The translations under genes and the position numbers were made by a program. Shown in pieces: positions 37,301 through 48,200 of a stretch of 64,000 nucleotides of DNA. Location of the stretch: contig RPFO01000819.1 in assembly GCA_009746045.1 (NCBI GenBank), forward strand, positions 372,001 through 436,000, in the 5' to 3' direction. The notes under the pieces were generated by a model. It was not told where the DNA came from. It did not search any database and worked only from the letters and a program-made list of their open reading frames with translations. Position 1 is the stretch's first letter; the number at the start of each line of letters is the position of its first letter. Source of the DNA: Mesostigma viride. Lineage: Eukaryota > Streptophyta > Mesostigmatophyceae > Mesostigmatales > Mesostigmataceae.

Positions 37301-37372
37301 GTCTTCAAAATGGCATAAAACATCTCGAAGTTGCAGCCTCAATTGGCAAAGCTCCTTCTGTGAAGGCGGCAT
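25679..37372 (-). CDS. TORTIFOLIA1/SPIRAL2-like HEAT-repeat microtubule-associated protein (1073 aa)
   Basis: Eleven exons join with matching phases: 37372..37289, 37143..37059, 36289..36186, 35612..35526, 33786..33703, 33167..33086, 32751..32672, 31538..31467, 30868..30629, 30277..30220 and 27924..25679. Residues 1 to about 340 form HEAT-type helical pairs: FEDKDLT-KQAAEQ, SLAQCLPASQLPAAV, RLRLLGYLARYHG, LMGAVVQQLPD, VQRAGCRCAAAVLEH, and finally ARYDKVQTVRALAQEGLDLA. The last block corresponds to the R-F-D-K-V-K-x-V-R element at the end of the TOR1/SPR2 N-terminal domain. In plants these proteins bind cortical microtubules and control directional growth. The remaining 730 or so residues, nearly all in one exon, are disordered and rich in His, Gly, Ala and Arg. 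The family is inferred from memory of its pattern. It is divergent from MCM4, with a 749-bp spacer. Confidence 0.8.
28425..29765. repeat. 74-bp tandem array, about 18 copies, in the last intron of the TOR1-like gene
   Basis: Each unit has two similar halves: GGTCGCTAAAGAAAGCAAAA with GGACCAGATAGAG, then GGTCGCTAAAGAAAGGAAAG with AAGGAAAGGGATGAGAGA. The AAAAGGACC element recurs every 74 bp (for example 28527 and 28601). The plus strand is almost pure purine, so the transcribed (minus-strand) RNA is pyrimidine-rich. The array fills most of the 2295-bp intron 27925-30219. Confidence 0.93.
30470..30565. repeat. A/T-rich short repeats (ATACTATA-type)
   Basis: Repeats of AATATACTATA with a self-complementary core lie in the intron between two exons of the TOR1-like gene. 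Similar TACTATA-rich patches occur near 31210-31260 and 45845-45892. Confidence 0.7.
31258..31448. repeat. (TAG)n then (TGG)n microsatellite
   Basis: About 34 TAG units change abruptly near 31362 to about 29 TGG units. On the gene strand this is (CCA)n followed by (CTA)n. It starts about 19 bases after the GTACGT donor of the exon ending at 31467, inside the TOR1-like gene. Long open frames across it are artefacts. Confidence 0.95.
32395..32671 (-). repeat. Short tandem repeats expanding from a 5' splice site
   Basis: On the minus strand the intron begins GTGCGCGTGCTTGTGCCGGG at the donor 32671. The element GCGCTTGTGCYGSGT then recurs about eight to ten times at 20-60 bp intervals towards 32395, separated by C-runs and TGTCATGC-type spacers. 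The array lies in the intron after the exon 32751..32672 of the TOR1-like gene. Confidence 0.8.
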
Positions 37373-38121
37373 TCTAGTTCCGTTAGTTGCCTCCAGCAAT
37401 GGAAGGAATATAAAATGCCAGACGTCTCGCGGCCTATTTCAACGACGTAACACGTCTAATTATCCCCGGTACCCCTAGCCCATCCCTTTACGTGGCATAC
37501 ATGTCCTTCACAGGCGAAGCGCTGGTCTATTAGGACTAAAATATACTACTAGAGCAGCGCACGCCCGACAATTTAAAGAAATTGTGCATAGCTTGGAGGC
37601 GCACGATACTGTTCACAATCTCTCATGCGCAAATTACTCATATATTCGACATATTTTTCCCCCTTCGAGGCTTCGACAGATTTCGAGTCCTCTATAAGTA
37701 ATTAGTCCTGTGACTCCTCTGTAGTTTCCTTGCTAGCTGTTACGGTCGTCCCCATTCATAGAATTGTGCCGCGCCCCGCAACTTTTGGCTCGCGAAGTCC
37801 AGTTTGTCCAGTTGCCCGTCGAGCAGTACGAACTGCCTAGTACCCTCTAATGTTTTGCTACCTGTGATATTGCCACGTGTACGATCCATCGCAATGGTAC
37901 GGCGCGGCGCCTCCCTGCCCGCCAGAAAGCATACCCCGCCAAAACTCGCTCCATTTTCCCGCGCCCCGTGCCTTCCCCCGTCGCACCTCACGTGGCTTTC
38001 GCGGGCTAAAAGGCGGAACCACCCACCTTGGCGCTCAAAAGGAGAGCACGTTAGAGGACGCTGTTACTCAGCGCATGGCCGCACATTGCTAGCGACATTA
38101 GGATTACAAGCGTCATTTGAC
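37373..38121. promoter_or_regulatory. Divergent promoter region, TOR1-like gene / MCM4
   Basis: This 749-bp spacer separates the two initiator ATGs at 37372 (-) and 38122 (+). GC-rich sequence and the E2F-like motifs sit in the MCM4-proximal half. The A/T-richer half is next to the TOR1-like gene. No TATA box was recognised with confidence. Confidence 0.6.
37935..37965. promoter_or_regulatory. Pair of E2F-like motifs upstream of MCM4
   Basis: CCCGCCAAAA at 37935-37944 (minus-strand TTTTGGCGGG) and TTTTCCCGCGCC at 37954-37965 lie 10 bp apart, 157-187 bp upstream of the MCM4 ATG. MCM genes are known E2F targets in plants and animals, so the placement makes sense. Binding itself is inferred. 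Confidence 0.62.
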
Positions 38122-39173
38122 ATGGCGGGTGCGTAAGATGTTCTCTATTACTGGCTCGCATTCATCCTTCTCTCTGTAAATTGCTAGCTTTCTTTTCCGT
38201 GTACAATCGATGATGGTTTTGCCCGCGCATGCCTGCGTGTGTAACGAATTTTAGCAAGAAATGTGTAGTGCGTAGGCCGCTGTATCACTTTTTCTTGGGG
38301 GATTGCATTCTTTAGAACGGGAGATATTGTCATCAGGGCTGTGTTAGGCCTCCTAACTGCACATCTACTTTTCGTAATTCTTATAACTTGCGTAGCTATT
38401 GGGCGAGGAGGCTTGCCTACGGATGGTTCTCCAACGTGACTAGAAACGCCCGCCCGCCCGCTGAGCTTCGCAATCGCACATGGAATCGTCCACCAACGCA
38501 CGGTATTTCTTTTCTCGGAACGGTAATTTCGCTTGCTGCCACCACATGCTGATGCCTTGCAGACAGTAGCAGCGACCTGCTGGGGAACTATGACTCGCCG
38601 GGGACACCCGCGACCGAGCAGACTCCCCAAACAAATCGACAACGAACGAGGGGCGTGCCGGGCTCAAGCAGCCCGGTCGCCGCCCGTGCTAGAGCTGGGG
38701 CAGCTCCGGGGAGCAGCCAACCAGCGAGTGTCCCCGACACGCCCAACGTGCCCGGGCCTGGGAGCGGCACGGGTTCCCGGCAAGGATTCCGTCCGAGCAT
38801 GGGAACGCCGGTGACCCCCTCTGGGCGGCCCCGGGCGTCCACATCTCCGCTCTCTTCTCGTCAGCGACACCGATTGTATCCTGGAACATAGTGACCTCTT
38901 GCCAAATGGATAACATTTTCATGCTTCATCCTGTCATGTATAGTACTACCAACCGCTTCAGCGACACCAGGGAACGGAAATATTATGCCTCTAGCGTCAT
39001 CGCTGTTCGTGCACGACTTAAGTGTTGCGTTCAGCATACAGCGTATTGGCTGTTGGGACCATGCCCCGAATAATCAACGTGCACCTCTAGCACATGTGCA
39101 CAGGAGTACCGTTAATTTTCACTAGTAGCCCACGTTAGTCCTCCCTTTTTGATGCACTGCTTCGCAAGGCTCT

Positions 39174-39205
<32 letters not shown>

Positions 39206-42200
39206 CACACACACACACGCACACACACCCAGACAGCTGACCAGCCTATCATGGTGCATAAAAAGTCACCCGCTTCATCATTGCCTGGAGATCGTTTCGT
39301 TGCACAAATACGGCAAGTCAACCATGCGTTTCAATTCAGACTATCCTTGACTCCGGCTATGAACCCTCTGGGTGAACCTCCACAATCCCCGATCCTCGTC
39401 CACGCTCTCCAACACCATGCCCAACCCTTGCCCCACCGGCTAACGTTCATATATGTATGAGCAGGAGTGGCAACCGGAACGACCTGCGCAGGGGCAACGG
39501 GGACCGCGTCTATCGGCCAAGGCCGTCCGAGGGTATCCCCCACACTGGAGCGGATACGTCCCCCCCTCCCACCAGCGGTGCGCCCAGCCAAACCGGGGGG
39601 GATGATGACGAGACGCCCGCCGCATTCACGCAGACGTTTGTGTGGGGCACGAATGTAAACGTTGAAGACACGATCCACAAGTTCGAGCTCTTCTTCAACA
39701 ACTTCATGGACAAGACCACGGCTGAACCGCTGTACCCGCTGCTGCTGGAGGAGGTGGGGCATTATTATTTGAAATGAATTTATTATTTGAAATGAATTTA
39801 GAGTTGAGTGCTTTAATTGGAAGGACTGCTTTTGCGTGGCAAATATGGAAGTTGGGCTGCGAGTTCTTGGGAACTCTTGTGAGTGCTTTGAGCCTGTTGC
39901 AACGTAGAACAGTGTAGGGCCTTGAACCACCCTGTGCATCCCTTGGTGCTACGCAAAGGGTCAGGCGCGGGCATGGCGGTACCTGTTCCTCTACAAGGAG
40001 ATGAGGCATAGCCATTTCTGCCCGCCATGCCATGTGTGCGTCCATGGGTGGTCGATGGGACAGTGGTGACGATGATTTGGCTCTTGCTCGCGCGTTAGGT
40101 TCCTTTCTTCCCCCTCGGTCCCCTGGCCCCCTTTCGACTCCCCCAACGTGACCAGCTATATCAGGCACATTGGTTCATGCTCTGCCTGGATATAAACATA
40201 GGTTTCCTTTCCTTCCTCTTTTGGTCCCCCCCCCCCCCCCCCCCCCCCCCCCCAAATCTTAAATCTCCCACCCCGCTGTCGCAGCTGGACGAGACACAGC
40301 GGTCGACCCTCAACCTGGACTGCCGCAACCTGCACGAGTACGACAGCAAGCTGTACGACATGCTCGTCAACTACCCGGTGGAGATCATCCCCTGCATCGA
40401 CGTGGCGGCCAATCGCGTGCTGGAGACCATTTTGCAGAAGGAGCCCACCGCGTCGATCAAGGTGGGTGTTTTACGGCACAGCTTTTATGATGGGGGCCCT
40501 GACAACAACAACACTTTAGTGTAGCCGCAATTGAGACCATTTTTCACAAGCCCGCCACATCCTTCAGGGTAGGTGCGCTGCTGGATTATATTGGTTCAGC
40601 GGCTGGCTATCCGCTATGTTCTTGGCATTATGGTTGTGTCTATCTTCTTGTCATTATGGTTGAAAATTTGTAGCATAGTAGTAGTGGGTCCGTGGAAACT
40701 AAACGCGTGTTGGCAGTGCAATATATCTGGAAAGTGTATGTGCTGATGTGCTCACTCTCGCAGGGTGTCTTCCCGGGATGACCCGTCCTGATGCCTTGCT
40801 TCCCTTGCGCTCACTGCTTGCAACCCTGCAGGTTCACCCCTTCAACCTCATTTCCCCTGTGAACCTGCGAGACCTCAACCCCTCCGGTATGTGGCTGCGT
40901 CACCGTTATTAGTCTCAGTAGTTTATTGTTATTATTATTATTATTGTTGTTATTATTGTTATTGTTGGTCTCCGTGAGGGCCACAACTTGCGTCTCTGCC
41001 CTAGCACTTAGTCTGTGTTAGGTGCAACACGTGGACTTGCCTACTTCTAGCAGTCAGCACCATATATGATTTGCTAGGGGCTGCAAGCATAAACTAGAGT
41101 GGTCTACCTTGACTCCTACTGCACCTTGTCATGGTGACCGCTCTCTGCCATCTACCTTGATTGTGTGTGCCGCATGATGCAGACCATTTTGTCATGCCAT
41201 CGCCCGCCTTGCCACAATCTAGATGCATCTACACCCAGACATCGAGACGCATGTCTGCATCACAACCCCCCCCGACATAGGGCGCTGACTTGCTTTCCAC
41301 AATATGTGTCGTGTCGCCTCCATAATATTTATACTCTGATTTTCTGATTTATGATACGCCTGTCATCCATCCCATTCTGGTCCTCTGGCCCCCAGACATC
41401 GAGAAGTTGGTCTGCATCAAGGGCATGATTATCCGCGCGAGCCCTGTCATCCCGGAGCTGAAGCACGTCGTCTTCCGGTGCAACGTGTGCGGCAAGTGCA
41501 CCGAGCCGGCGCAGGTCGACAATGGTGAGGACTAGTGCTGGGCATGGGAATCTCACTGTGGAAAGGGTATAGTGCGCCGCCGCAGGGGGACAACGGGGAT
41601 GGGACGTGGTGAAGGGAGCGCGGTGGGATGGGACAGCAGGGTTGGTCAACATAGTGATTTTGCCAACCCTAAAGGACAGGAAAGTGTGGGATGGGACAGG
41701 AAAGTGTGGGATGGGACAGGAAAGTGTGGGCGCGGTGGGTGCTGGGGTACAGGCGAGCGCACGGGGCCAGCGCTGGTTGACAATGGGAAGGGGGGGCGCT
41801 GTGAAGGCAAGGGGAAAAGTCGCTGGATAGGACTAGGGAAACGGGGGTTCGAAAATGGGGGGTGTGGGGGAAGTGAAGGCAGAGAGTGAAGGGAACGAGG
41901 TGAGGCAAGACGATGGTGAGCTCACAGGGGTATTCTCTACAAGGCTTTGCTTTCTCCAACTCCAGAAGGATCTCACACCAGGGTGCTTGTCTGCTTAATC
42001 CACTGTTGAGCCCATCGCTTCAGCCGGTTCGGTTTCTGTATCAAACGGATTTTGTTTATCACTCAATATCCGCCCCTTTACTGCCCCTGCGTGTCACCCC
42101 GTCGCCCTTGTGCCGTCCGCCAGGCCAAGTCCACGAGCCGCGCCGGTGCCCTGAGGAGGAGTGCCGCGCGCAGCAGAGCATGGAGCTCATCCACAACTAC

Positions 42201-45200
42201 TGCAAGTTTGCCGACAAGCAGCTGGTGCGCATGCAGGAGCGGCCCGAGTCGATCCCTGACGGGGAGACGCCCCACTCGGTCACCATGTGCGTGTTTGACG
42301 AGCTGGTCGACGGCGCCATGCCAGGCGACCGGGTGGAGGCGACGGGCGTGTTCCGGGCGATGCCCGTTCGTGTCAACCCCAACCAGCGCACGGTCAAGTC
42401 CATCTACAAGGTGGGTGGGTGCTGACGTCCGTCCCTGCTCTCGCACTGGCTCATGCATCGGTGTCACCAGACATACCTGGACGTGGTCTAGGACAGTGTG
42501 TTTTGATGCGGATAAACTGATATGGCCCATTCCTGCTCTCGCACTGGCACATGCATCCGTGTCACTAGACGTACCTGGACGTGGTCCGGGACAGTGTGAT
42601 TTGATGCGGAGTAACTGATATGGCCCATTCCTGCTCTCGCACTGGCTCATGCATCCGTGTCACCAGACATACCTGGACGTGGTCCAGGACAGTGTGGTTT
42701 GATGCGGATAAACTGATATGGCCCATTCCTGCTCTCGCACTGGCTCATGCATCCGTGTCACTAGACGTACCTGGACGTGGTCCACCTCAAGAAGAACGAC
42801 AAGAACCGGTTGATGGCGGAGGATCCTGACATGGCGGCGGCGGAGGGCAACGAGAGCAACGAGTTCTACCCGCGCGTGCGCGACCTGGACACCACCAAGC
42901 GCAACGCCGAGGAGAAGGTGAGTGCCCCCCACGCGCTAGTATCATGTCTTGAGCCTGGCTATCGTTTCGTGTAATGCCATCTAGACGCCACGAAGCGGGA
43001 TGCTGAAGAGAATGTGAATGTTGAGTGTCAGGAAAGCATGTGCGCCAGATCAGAGTTGAGTGTGATTATCCTAGTAGTAAGCGTTTGGCATCATGAACAG
43101 TGCTTACTGTAGCATGTGGCCATGGTCATCGATCATCATGCATCATGCATCTGTGTACGCTTCTATATTCGAGAGCTGTCATAATGACCGCTTTTTTCGC
43201 CTGCAGCTCACCCTGTGGCCCCTCATCCTGTGGTTCCTCTCTCGAACTGGCATCCTTGCTCACGCTGATGCCGCCCTCGCCCGCTTGCAACCCCCCAGGC
43301 GCGTCGCCTCAAGGAGATCTCGCAGCGGCCCAACATCTACGAGGAACTGACAGAGTCGCTGGCGCCCTCCATCTGGGAGCTGACTGACGTCAAGAAGGGG
43401 CTGCTCTGCCAGGTGAGCGCCTGTTGGAGCATGACAGCCGCTAGAGTCAACAGTATCTCAGAGATGTACTCCTTTCTTCGTCGAGAAGGGGCTCCTCTAC
43501 CAGGTAAAGGCATTATAATCAGGCTAAGGAATTGTGACTACAGTGAATGTATTGTTCGGTAATATACCCCTTATGTTGTCATGGACGGGCTCCTCCGCCA
43601 GGTGAGGCCATCGTAAAGCCTAGCTAGTCCTAATGTGATGCACGATATAGTGGCGTGCCCCTTCCCTCATGAAAAAGGGGCTGCTCTTCCTGGGCCCTAA
43701 AGCATCCGTCTCTTGTATTTACTCGGGATAACAGTATACCCCTTACTCCTCGCGATGTCAAGCCGGTGCTGGCTGTATCATGGTTCCATAGTGGCCACTG
43801 TGCCATAGTAATGTCAAGCCGGTGCTGGTTGCATCCAGGTTCCACCACTCACGCACAGTCATGGGCTGGCATCCATTCACGTGATGTAATTACCAGCTTC
43901 ATTCCCGACCCCTCACACCCCACTCCCCCCTGGCTGAAACAACCGCGTGTGAATGTCCGTCATCGGCCCCCATATACTCCCCTCCTCCATCCCCAATCCC
44001 CCCCACCTTCACACCACACTGCAGCTCTTTGGCGGCACCAACAAGGACTTCTCCGGCGTGACAGGTGCTGGCAGCGTGCGCGGCGAGATGAACGTCCTCC
44101 TCTGCGGAGATCCCGGTACCTCCAAGTCCCAACTCCTCCAGTACGTGCACAAGATCAGCCCGAGGGGCATCTACACGAGCGGGCGGGGCAGCTCCGCGGT
44201 GGGCCTCACCGCGTACGTTACCAAGGACCCTGAGACCAAGGAGGCGGTGCTGGAGAGTGGCGCGCTCGTGCTGAGTGACCGCGGCACGTGCTGCATCGAC
44301 GAGTTTGACAAGATGAGCGAGGCGGCGCGCAGCATGCTGCACGAGGTGAGCCCAGTATGCTGGTAGTAGGCCACTAAGCTAGTTGTAGGTTGTATGGGAT
44401 TTAGGAGAGAAAGTTCGTGTCTGGTTTTGCTATGGAGCATGCAATGGGGGACAGCAGGTGGCTCAGTGATGCTGGCAATGCTGTTGTTAATTGGTTAAAT
44501 TAAGTGGCCCAGGTTGACAAGTTCTTGTGGGAGGTTTTTCTGTGCCTTAAAGATGAGGAAAGCCGTGTAACCGGACTTCTATCCGCAAGATTGAGCCCTT
44601 TTTATGCTCGGGCACACGTAATATAAATTACATCGTGCCATGTTAACAACTTTTACTACGGGCTTGGCCCGTCATACTTGTCCCCCTCACCCCTTTATCC
44701 CAGGTCATGGAGCAGCAAACCGTATCGGTCGCCAAGGCAGGCATCATCTGCACACTCAACGCGCGCACGTCGGTGCTGGCGTCCGCCAACCCGGTCGACA
44801 GCCGCTACAACCCACGCCTCTCGGTTGTCGACAACATCAAACTGCCCCCCACGCTCATGTCTCGTTTTGACCTCATCTACCTGGTGCTGGACAAGCCCGA
44901 TGAGGCCAATGACAGGCGGCTGGCGCGCCACTTGGTCTCACTGCATTTCGCGGAGGCCGATGTGAGTGGGTTGATGATAGGCCTCGAGTTGCTGCCCGCC
45001 TATTGTGGCCTATTGTGGCCTATTGTGGCCTATTGTGGCCTATTGTGGCCTATTGTGGCCTATTGTGGCCTATTGTGGCCTATTGTGGCCTATTGTGGCC
45101 TATTGTGGCCTATTGTGGCCTATTGTGGCCTATTGTGGCCAGTTGTGGCCAGTTGTGGCCTATTGTGGCCTATTGTGGCCTATTGTGGCCTATTGTCTCC

Positions 45201-48200
45201 TATTGTCTCCTGTTGTCTCCTATTGTCTCCTATTGTCTCCTATTGTCTCCTATTGTCTCCTATTGTCTCCTATTGTCTCCTGTTGTCTCCTATTGTCTCC
45301 TATTGTCTCCTATTGTCTCCTAATGTCTCCTGTTGTTGCCTAATGTTGCCTAATGTTGCCTATTGTCCTGTTGTTGCCTTTTGTTGCCTGTCGTTGCCTG
45401 TTGTTGCCTGTTGTTGCCTGTTGTTGCCTGTTGTCGCCTATTCTTGCCTAATCTTGCCCATTCTCGCCCATTCTTGCCTATTCTTGCCTATTCTTGCCTA
45501 TTCTTGCCTAATCTTGCCTAATCTTGCCTAATCTTGCCTACTCTTGCCTATTCTTGCCTATTCTTGCCCATTCTTGCCTATTCTTGCCTATTCTTGCCTA
45601 TTCTTGCCTCATCTTATGATGAGTATGTCCATATATGCATGCGTGCGGTCCCCTGCCATTTGCGCCCATTCAAACAGATGGCCAAGCCCCCGATTGACCA
45701 GGCCACGCTGGCGCAGTACATCTCGTACGCGCGAGAGCACGTGCACCCGGTGCTGTCAGACGCCGCTGCCGAGGACCTGGTGATGGCGTATGGGGAGCTG
45801 CGCATGATGGGCAGCCACAAGAAGGTGGGGGGCATGCACAAGCACTGTACTATTCTACAGAGTATTATACTAAAGTGTACTATACTATAGTGACCCCCAC
45901 GCGCGCAGCAGTAGCGCGCACATGCACTGCACCTCGCACCCGTGCCCTTGCCTTGTTAAGTAGCCATCTCATAGTACCGTTTGGTCAGCTGACACCATGA
46001 ATGCATGTACATTGGCATCCGCGCAAAAGCTGGGCTATATATCTCTTATCTGCGTCGCTTTGGCTGGCTCATGATTCTGTACTGCTGTGCATTATACGCA
46101 CTTTGCCAGATCATGTAGTCAAGATTGCCCCTGACTCTAGGCTGCTTGGCTGGCCACAACTACCAGTGCATGTTCATTCGCTCCTGAAATTGACCCGCGG
46201 TGGAATCCAGGTCATCACCGCCACGCCCCACAACATTGTGGTCAACCGATGCCATGCTCATGTGGTTGTTGTCATTGCCAATCTAAATTGACGAGGCGTC
46301 GGCAGGCCACAACTACCCAGTGCATGTGTTTACGTGCTCCTGTGGATGATGTGGCCTATCATCCAGGTAATGTAGTCATCATTCCTAATTCTACATTACT
46401 TTGCTGAACCACAACAACGTAGTGTTTGCATGCTGTCGTGGATGACGTGGCATATACTTCAGGTGATCACCGCCACCCCCCGCCAGCTGGAGAGCCTGAT
46501 CCGGATCTCCGAGGCGCTGGCCAAGATGCGCTTCGCCGACACGGTGGGTGCTCCTGCCATCCCACCATCCCACCATCCCACCATCATGCCATCCCACACC
46601 ACTAGTACTTAATAGTTTGTGCGCTTCGGGGTGTTTGCTGCCATCCGTGGTGGGGTTCTCAGGAGTGTGGGGTTGTGGGTAGCTAGAAAAGTTTAGAAGG
46701 CGGCTGCTGCGGTCACCCCGCTTTGTCCAGCGAGTTGTTGGGAAAGCAACTACTGGGGTGGATGTTATTGTGAGGAAGTCTGCTTCCTGAACAGATATTT
46801 GTGTGTGGCATCAGCCCACCCCCCGTGCATGCCGCAACGTGCACCCATTTCAATGCCATGATGGCTTCCCTCCAATCCCTTGACAAACCGTGACAACGAA
46901 CTGCAATTTCGCCCAAACCTCCCCCCATCGCATCCTCCCCTCCTGCCCTCCCCCCATATCTCCCCCCTCCCCCATTCCCCCCCCCCCCCCCCCCTCCGCA
47001 GGTCGAGCGTGAGGACGTGGCCGAGGCCCTGCGCCTCCTGCGCGCGGCCATGCAGCAATCGGCGACCGACCCCACCACGGGCACCATCGACATGGACGCG
47101 ATCATCACGGGGACGAGTGCCAGCAGCAGGGCGCGGAGGGAGGAGCTCAAGGCGCTGCTGCGGCAGGTGGTCATGGACTTGGCGCCGGGGGCATCGCTTG
47201 GGGTGAACGCGGTACGTGCGCGGAAACACATGTTCACTAATGATGTGGAGTCATCCATGGGGGTGAACGCGGGTGCATGAAAATGGACTTGATGTGGCAT
47301 TATCGGTCTGGATAATCATTACCCAGAGAAAATCCTGCGTGCTTTGCTGTAAAGTGATTGGTATAGTGACTGTGTGCTTGCACATATGATCCCTTTCTAC
47401 TGTATGTGCTCATGGGCCTGTCGTTCATATCTTTTAGCATGTGCTGTGATTAGAGGCCGTTCATGTAAATCTTCCAAAGGAATAGTTCCATAGGTCCTCT
47501 TACTGTCCACACTTGATAGAAACAAGTGAGGGAAAAGGCCTTCAGCTGCATCAGGTGTCCATAGGGCCTCCTTTGAATGGCTTGTGGCTTGGGTGTCGAC
47601 GATAAGGCTACTCTAACACGCTCCAAGGTGATGAAAGCAGATGCATTTTCCTATCCCGCAATTCGAATTCCAGCAACAGGAGATTGAAGACCAATGTCCC
47701 TCACAGAGCAGAGCTTTCACCCTTGCAATGCTGTTGTCCCTGTCGTCATCAGCAGCTTCCTTCCTACGTGTGCAAGAAATAACATTCTTTCTTATGCTCG
47801 TGCTCGGCCCTGTGTGCCCACCGGACTCCTGTACTTGTCACTATACCGTCGGTCACTCTACCATGGGTCACTCTACCTGTGGTGAACAGCTCAAGGAGAG
47901 GCTCAAGGCGGAGCATGGGCAGGAGCCCACCAACAACGAGGTGAGCGGGGCGCCGTGGTTTGGCAAGCAACAGCTGATCCGTAGCCAGCACAAAGCTGTG
48001 GCCAGTGATCGTATTTAGTGATGGTACCACAGTGATCGTATTTAGTGATGGTACCACAGTGATCATATTTAGTGATGGTACCACAGTGATCACATTTAGT
48101 GATGGTACCACAGTGATCACATTTAGTGATGGTACCACAGTGATCACATTTAGTGATGGTACCACAGTGATCACATTTAGTGATGGTACCACAGTGATCA

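Noticed and set aside
44707-45531. 274-codon frame continuing from MCM4 exon 11
   Set aside because: It runs past a GTGAGT donor at 44962 into the 10-bp repeat. MCM4 homology resumes only at 45678 after a proper acceptor.
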